From: Pleomorphochaeta sp963678575
Lineage (GTDB): Bacteria > Spirochaetota > Spirochaetia > Sphaerochaetales > Sphaerochaetaceae
DNA: 64,000 nucleotides
Assembly: GCA_963678575.2 (NCBI GenBank)
Contig: CAXXHV010000002.1
Location: 744,001 to 808,000, forward strand
Direction: 5' to 3'
Below are positions 60,080 through 64,000 of this stretch, piece by piece. Positions within the stretch are counted from its first letter, which is position 1. Each line of letters opens with the position of its first letter. A program made the translations under genes and the position numbers. Under the pieces are notes generated by a model. It worked only from the letters and a program-made list of their open reading frames with translations. It ran no database searches and was not told the DNA's origin.

Positions 60080-60445
60080 TTATTTTACTGCATATTCTTT
60101 TCTAAGAACAGCCGCTCTATTTAAATAGACATGTCTTAATGTATTTTTTTCTCTTTTACATAAAATCATTATCCTAATTACCTTTTTGAGCATATTTTCT
60201 ATTTCTGGTTCTTGAGAACAAAATAGTGGAACATCACTACAGAAATTTGCATTTCTTAAGGAAGCCGCAGGATTTCTGGATTTTAAGTCTGATGTAATTG
60301 TGAAATGAACATTTATTAAATCTTCTTCTTCAAGATTGTTTAATTCTAATATCTTTTGAAACATTTCTTTGATTGCTATGTCGATTTCTTCTATATTATC
60401 GTTTTCAACAGTTGTAGCACCTCTAAGTGCACTAATTTCTTTCAT
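60080..60445 (-). CDS. aroH: Chorismate mutase, AroH type
   Basis: 121 residues, the size of Bacillus AroH, a trimeric monofunctional mutase turning chorismate into prephenate. Matching features are LRGATTVEND with the active-site Arg (~8), an acidic/basic stretch CKREKNTLRHVYLNRAAVLR with Arg and Tyr active-site residues (~96-115). GAGG precedes the ATG. It is the last gene of a small minus-strand operon after thiN and a membrane protein gene, convergent with the tRNA-Thr pair. Confidence 0.93.
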   Translation of the reverse strand: MKEISALRGATTVENDNIEEIDIAIKEMFQKILELNNLEEEDLINVHFTITSDLKSRNPAASLRNANFCSDVPLFCSQEPEIENMLKKVIRIMILCKREKNTLRHVYLNRAAVLRKEYAVK

Positions 60446-60455
60446 AAATACCTCT

Positions 60456-60794
60456 TTATATAAAAATTGATTCTCCTGCTATATTTACAACTAATGAATA
60501 GCTAATATCAAGTATTATAATAAAAATAATTCTTATTAAGTTTAAAATAAAGATTCTTGTTGGGAATATTTTATCTTGGAAATAGATTGCTAAAGAATAA
60601 ACTATAATCCAAATTCCAAAAACTAAGCAAAATAATAATAACATGGATAATACTTTTGAGATAAAGAACATATAATCGCTATTAATATCATATATCAATC
60701 CAAGATTATAATAAGTTAATAGTCCAAAACAAAGCCATATCATATACCAATGAACTCTATTACCTAATTCTAGAACTCTTCGTGATTCAAGCAT
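60456..60794 (-). CDS. Hypothetical membrane protein, 112 aa
   Basis: 112 residues with three hydrophobic segments (~15-35, ~42-72 and ~80-110), very rich in Ile, Leu, Phe and Tyr. No family recognised. It starts 2 nt after the thiN stop and ends 10 nt before aroH, so it is part of that operon; a role linked to thiamine or aromatic metabolism is only positional inference. Confidence 0.7.
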   Translation of the reverse strand: MLESRRVLELGNRVHWYMIWLCFGLLTYYNLGLIYDINSDYMFFISKVLSMLLLFCLVFGIWIIVYSLAIYFQDKIFPTRIFILNLIRIIFIIILDISYSLVVNIAGESIFI

Positions 60795-60796
60795 AA

Positions 60797-61417
60797 CTAC
60801 TCTTCCCTTGGTGATAAAAATGAAACAAATACACTACCTGAAGTACAATTTACTATTAATTTTCCATTGCTAGCTTCATTTGAAAGTGAGAAATGATTAC
60901 TAGTAACAATAAACTCATTTAATGGCCATTTTAAACCTATTGTTGAAACAATGGCTTTTGATCCAATTATTGAATTAAATATACTAACTGTTTCTCCAAC
61001 ACTAGTTTTAAATTCTTTTTTATCTTTAACTAAGTATAAAGCGTCTTTTCTTGTTAACCAGCAAAGAGGAGGTTCATAATTTTTAAAAATTCCCCAAATA
61101 CCTAAGAGATGGTCCATTCTACCTTCACCACCACCTAATAAGATATAATCATCACATCCTTGATCCTTTGCATAAGCGATTGCCAATTCTGTATCAGAAA
61201 AATCTTTATCTTTATCGTAGCGTTGATATTTGATATTGTTAAGTAATTCAACTTTTTTCAAAGAATCAAAATCTCCAATTGCAATATCACAATCCAAGCC
61301 TAAGATTTCAACAATTTCTAAGCCTCCATCTGCTGCAATAATCAAATCCGAATCTTTAACAAAATCAGCAGGTAGAGATAAAGGTGCATTACCATTGGTT
61401 ACAACAATTGCTCTCAT
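60797..61417 (-). CDS. thiN: Thiamine pyrophosphokinase
   Basis: 206 residues. The catalytic domain shows AADGGLEIVEILGL, IGDFDSL, DKDFSDTELAIAYA and GGGEGRMDHLLG, the hallmark motifs of thiamine pyrophosphokinase, followed by the small beta-rich thiamine-binding domain. It converts thiamine to TPP using ATP. AAAGGAAT precedes the ATG. No thiamine-synthesis gene is nearby and I see no TPP riboswitch upstream. Confidence 0.94.
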   Translation of the reverse strand: MRAIVVTNGNAPLSLPADFVKDSDLIIAADGGLEIVEILGLDCDIAIGDFDSLKKVELLNNIKYQRYDKDKDFSDTELAIAYAKDQGCDDYILLGGGEGRMDHLLGIWGIFKNYEPPLCWLTRKDALYLVKDKKEFKTSVGETVSIFNSIIGSKAIVSTIGLKWPLNEFIVTSNHFSLSNEASNGKLIVNCTSGSVFVSFLSPREE

Positions 61418-61651
61418 TTTCTATTCCTTTATTTATTTTTATTACCACTTCTATCTATATAATAAAATATTTTAATCTATTTATAAACTCTATTATTGGT
61501 AAATATCAAATGATATTTATTTAAATAATAAAATAATATTGATTTTTTATATATTTTATATTTTATTCAATTAAATTTTAAATATTTGTTAATTTATTCT
61601 TAATTTATTGAAGTATAATACAAAAAAAATAATTTTAATAAAAAATAATAG

Positions 61652-61680
61652 TTGTCAAATTAAATTATGTAATGTACTAT
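61652..61680 (+). promoter_or_regulatory. Promoter of the DUF1015 gene
   Basis: TTGTCA (61652-61657), 17-nt spacer, TACTAT (61675-61680), followed by a 27-nt leader with GAGAGGA before ATG 61715. The rest of the 297-nt gap from 61418 is A/T-rich, with no ORF or hairpin that I can support. Confidence 0.7.
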
Positions 61681-61714
61681 AAATTTATAAAAATTATAAA
61701 GAGAGGATATTTTT

Positions 61715-63025
61715 ATGTCGTCAGTTAAAAATCGCTTAAGTGCTCTTGCACTTAATCCAGCAGATATTATGGTTCCCAAGAAAGGTATTGATTTAAAAAA
61801 ATGGTCTGTTGTTGCCTGTGATCAATATACATCTGATAGAGATTATTGGAAAAGGGTAGAAAATTATGTTGAATCTAGTCCAAGTACTCTAAAATTAATT
61901 TTTCCTGAAGCATACCTTGAAGATGGTAATGAAGAAGAAGTAATTAATAGTATTAACTCAACAATGAATAAATATGTAGAAGATGGAATATTCGATACTT
62001 ATAAAGATAGTTTCTTTTTAATAAAAAGATCTGTTGGTAAAAGTCATAGATGGGGGTTAATTGGTACTCTAGATTTAGAAAGTTATGATTTTAGTGTGGA
62101 TTCTACTTCTTTAATTAGAGCAACAGAAGGTACAATCTTATCAAGAATTCCTCCTAGAAAAAAAATTAGAGAAAATGCTCCTTTAGAATTACCACATATA
62201 ATGGTATTAATTAATGATGAAAAAAGAACTTTAATTGAACCTTTTACAAATCAATTAGATAAACTTACTAAAGTTTATGATACTCAATTAATGGAAAACG
62301 GTGGACAATTAGAAGGTTATTTAATTAATAGTGAGGAGTCATTTATTCAGATTGCTACAGCATTGGAAGCTTTATATAATAATCTAGATAAAAAGAATCC
62401 TCTTTTATTTGCTATGGGTGATGGAAACCATTCATTAGCAACTGCAAAAAGTTGTTGGGAAGATATAAAACAAGGGTTATCTGAAGATGAGATTAAAAAT
62501 CATCCTGCAAGATTTGCTTTAGTTGAAATTGAAAATATTCATGATGAAGGATTAGAGTTTGAACCTATTCATCGTGTTTTATTTAATTTAGAAAAAAGTA
62601 CTTTTGATCAATTATTAAGTAATCATTGCAGTAGTTATGAAATTACAAAATTTAATTCAAATGATGAATTAAAAAGGGCTATAGAAGAAGTAGAAGGCCA
62701 AACTTTTGGTTTAGCTACTGCAAAAGATGGTTTGTTGCTATATAAATTAAATACTCCTGATGCAGCAATTTCTGCTGGGACAATTCAGTTAATTTTGGAT
62801 GAAATTATTGAGAAAAATCTTTGTTCTTTGGATTATATTCATGGATTTAAAGATACTGTTGTTTTAGGAAGTAAAGATAATAATATTGCTTTATTAATGC
62901 CAGATGTGTCAAAGCATACTTTCTTTGATGCTATAATTAAAGATAAAGCATTGCCAAGAAAAACTTTTTCAATGGGTGAAGCTCATGAAAAACGTTATTA
63001 TATGGAAGCTAGGGCTTTAAACTAA
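61715..63025 (+). CDS. DUF1015 family protein
   Basis: 436 residues matching the DUF1015 family over its full length: N-terminal NPADIMVPKKGIDLKKWSVVACDQYTSD (given in parts: VVACDQYTSD ~33-42), the central signature AMGDGNHSLATAKSCWE (~228-244) and PIHRVLF (~285). Family members occur in many anaerobes, often near serine-metabolism genes, without a proven activity. Here it is monocistronic between its own promoter and a convergent terminator. Cytoplasmic. Confidence 0.9.
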   Translation: MSSVKNRLSALALNPADIMVPKKGIDLKKWSVVACDQYTSDRDYWKRVENYVESSPSTLKLIFPEAYLEDGNEEEVINSINSTMNKYVEDGIFDTYKDSFFLIKRSVGKSHRWGLIGTLDLESYDFSVDSTSLIRATEGTILSRIPPRKKIRENAPLELPHIMVLINDEKRTLIEPFTNQLDKLTKVYDTQLMENGGQLEGYLINSEESFIQIATALEALYNNLDKKNPLLFAMGDGNHSLATAKSCWEDIKQGLSEDEIKNHPARFALVEIENIHDEGLEFEPIHRVLFNLEKSTFDQLLSNHCSSYEITKFNSNDELKRAIEEVEGQTFGLATAKDGLLLYKLNTPDAAISAGTIQLILDEIIEKNLCSLDYIHGFKDTVVLGSKDNNIALLMPDVSKHTFFDAIIKDKALPRKTFSMGEAHEKRYYMEARALN

Positions 63026-63054
63026 TTTAATAATTTATAATTCAAAATATTTAT

Positions 63055-63115
63055 AAAAAACCCCTTTAGTGATTATTTTCATTTTGAAAACAATCAATTG
63101 AAGGGGATTTTTTTT
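63055..63115. terminator. Bidirectional terminator between DUF1015 gene and tsaC
   Basis: An A-run plus CCCCTT (63061-63066) faces AAGGGG (63101-63106) plus a T-run, with inner TGATT/AATCA pairing. It serves both convergent genes. Confidence 0.85.
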
Positions 63116-63119
63116 AATA

Positions 63120-63695
63120 CTATTTAAGTAATTCTTCTGGTACCTTATATTTGCCCTGTCTAATTAATTTATAAGGTTTTTTACTTGCGTTAATTAAAGT
63201 AGATGGTATTGTTCCTTGCATTTCACTATCAACAATAAATGCTGGGACTCTTTCTTTATAATTTAATATAATATCCATAATATTTGTTAAAGACGCTTGG
63301 CCACTTTCATTTACACTTGTAGAATAAATTGGTGTTCCAAGTTTTTCAAGCAATGCTTGTAAAAAAGGGTCTGATGGTACTCTAACAGCTAAAGTCCCAC
63401 CCTCTTTTTTATTTAATACTACAGTAAGAGCACATGGCCACAAATTTAATATATCATCTGGGACCTCACATATATCTTGAGCTTGCTTGAGTGTTGCTAA
63501 AATCAAAAAAGGTTTTGTTTCTTTTCTGTTTTTAATATTCCTTAAAGTTTCTTCTGCTTCCCCCATTTTTGCGCATAATCCATAAATTGTATCGCAGGGT
63601 AAAACTATTACTTTATTTTCATTCAATAATTGAATTGTTTTGTCAAAGGTTTCTTCATGTTCTAAATATAATACTTCAGATCTTTCCTCAATCAT
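63120..63695 (-). CDS. tsaC: Threonylcarbamoyl-AMP synthase (Sua5/YrdC/TsaC family)
   Basis: 191 residues, a single YrdC domain without the extra Sua5 domain. Motifs: VLPCDTIYGLCAK (~31-43), KNRKETKPFLIL (~55-66), PCALTVVL and LAVRVPSDPFL, then STSVNESGQ (~130). It makes threonylcarbamoyl-AMP for t6A37 of ANN-decoding tRNAs such as the tRNA-Thr pair nearby. GGAG precedes the ATG, 3 nt after the upstream gene. Confidence 0.92.
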   Translation of the reverse strand: MIEERSEVLYLEHEETFDKTIQLLNENKVIVLPCDTIYGLCAKMGEAEETLRNIKNRKETKPFLILATLKQAQDICEVPDDILNLWPCALTVVLNKKEGGTLAVRVPSDPFLQALLEKLGTPIYSTSVNESGQASLTNIMDIILNYKERVPAFIVDSEMQGTIPSTLINASKKPYKLIRQGKYKVPEELLK

Positions 63696-63698
63696 ATA

Positions 63699-64000
63699 TT
63701 ATTTTCTCCGTTTGTTTGATATTAATAAATAACAAAGAGAAATTGCAATACCGATTGGTATTGCTAATAAAAAAAATTCATAGTTTTTCCAATTAGAAAA
63801 TCTAGTTTTTTTTAATATAACACTTTTCGGAATTTGAGGATTATAATTATGATTTATTTCAAAATTGACATTATTATCAATATAATTTACTTTATCGCCA
63901 GTATTGACATAACCTAACTCAAAAGCTAAATCTAAAACTTGTTCTTGATTTTTCAATTGTTCAATTTCTGCTGTTAAATTTTCGATTTCTGCCTCTAATT
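63699..64000 (-). CDS. DivIC/FtsB-like septum protein, partial (5' end beyond window)
   Basis: Open to the window edge, so the N-terminus is missing; about 100 C-terminal residues are seen. A coiled coil (LEAEIENLTAEIEQLKN) runs into EQVLDLAFELGYVNTGDKV, matching the FtsB/DivIC pattern of coiled coil followed by a short ARELGY...GE-type motif. Unlike E. coli FtsB, a membrane helix (~FFLLAIPIGIAISLCYLLI) lies near the C-terminus, ending in Asn-Lys-Arg-Arg-Lys. Whether there is also an N-terminal helix cannot be seen. Confidence 0.6.
   Translation of the reverse strand, partial: LEAEIENLTAEIEQLKNQEQVLDLAFELGYVNTGDKVNYIDNNVNFEINHNYNPQIPKSVILKKTRFSNWKNYEFFLLAIPIGIAISLCYLLISNKRRK

Noticed and set aside
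61418..61714. Possible riboswitch or small RNA between thiN and the DUF1015 gene
   Set aside because: The sequence is plain A/T-rich DNA with a promoter for the DUF1015 gene; no conserved TPP-type motif or stable structure was seen.

Overview
The window is AT-rich chromosomal DNA from a diderm bacterium, most likely a low-GC spirochaete (Treponema/Sphaerochaeta type). The main evidence is a GreA of about 900 residues carrying a large helical N-terminal region, a form I know from spirochaetes such as Borrelia. The gene neighbourhoods tamB-bamA-mutS, rimP-nusA-infB-rbfA-truB-ribF-rpsO-pnp and dnaG-rpoD also fit. An outer membrane is implied by BamA, TamB, LptF/LptG-type permeases and several lipoproteins. 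The assignment rests on gene content only. The window is almost entirely housekeeping. I see no rRNA, CRISPR array, insertion sequence, integrase or prophage.

Layout. 1-2.1 kb: a small accessory-looking patch with an MFS exporter, an unknown partial gene overlapping it, and a 78-residue orphan; the exporter promoter carries four copies of one heptamer. 2.3-6.3 kb: yebC-ruvC-ruvA-ruvB-queA, convergent with tmk. 7.1-14.7 kb: tamB-bamA, closed by a UUCG terminator, then mutS. 17.5-32.7 kb: the rimP-nusA-infB-rbfA-truB-ribF-rpsO translation/transcription operon behind a promoter plus intrinsic terminator, then pnp-dut-lptF-lptG-tgt-murJ. 32.8-42.4 kb: a cupin, the long greA, a beta-helix lipoprotein, rpe, recA and a DUF4105 protein. 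42.5-49.8 kb: scpA-scpB-rluB-cmk-rpsA, a TPR membrane protein, a lipoprotein and mazG. 49.8-55.6 kb (minus strand): tRNA-Tyr, a YkgJ-type cysteine cluster protein, dnaG, rpoD, a zinc-ribbon coiled-coil protein and RNase P RNA. 55.8-59.7 kb: a hybrid histidine kinase overlapping an unusual lipoprotein that joins a solute-binding region to a 5'-nucleotidase C-terminal domain. 59.9-64 kb: two identical tRNA-Thr genes, thiN/membrane protein/aroH, a DUF1015 protein, tsaC and a partial DivIC/FtsB-like gene.

The most interesting observations are: the kinase/lipoprotein pair as a possible nucleotide-sensing module; a repeated promoter geometry that puts the -10 box 5-7 nt before ATG and so predicts leaderless mRNAs for five genes; an attenuator-like terminator ahead of rimP-nusA; an intrinsic terminator lying inside a lipoprotein signal-peptide coding region; a NusA with a C-terminal zinc ribbon; a thymidylate kinase lacking the P-loop lysine; and a RibF without a riboflavin kinase domain. 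Several start codons were moved from the longest possible ORF on the basis of Shine-Dalgarno position and gene overlap (nusA, truB, ribF, lptG, greA, DUF4105, scpA, the zinc-ribbon protein and the YkgJ-type protein).
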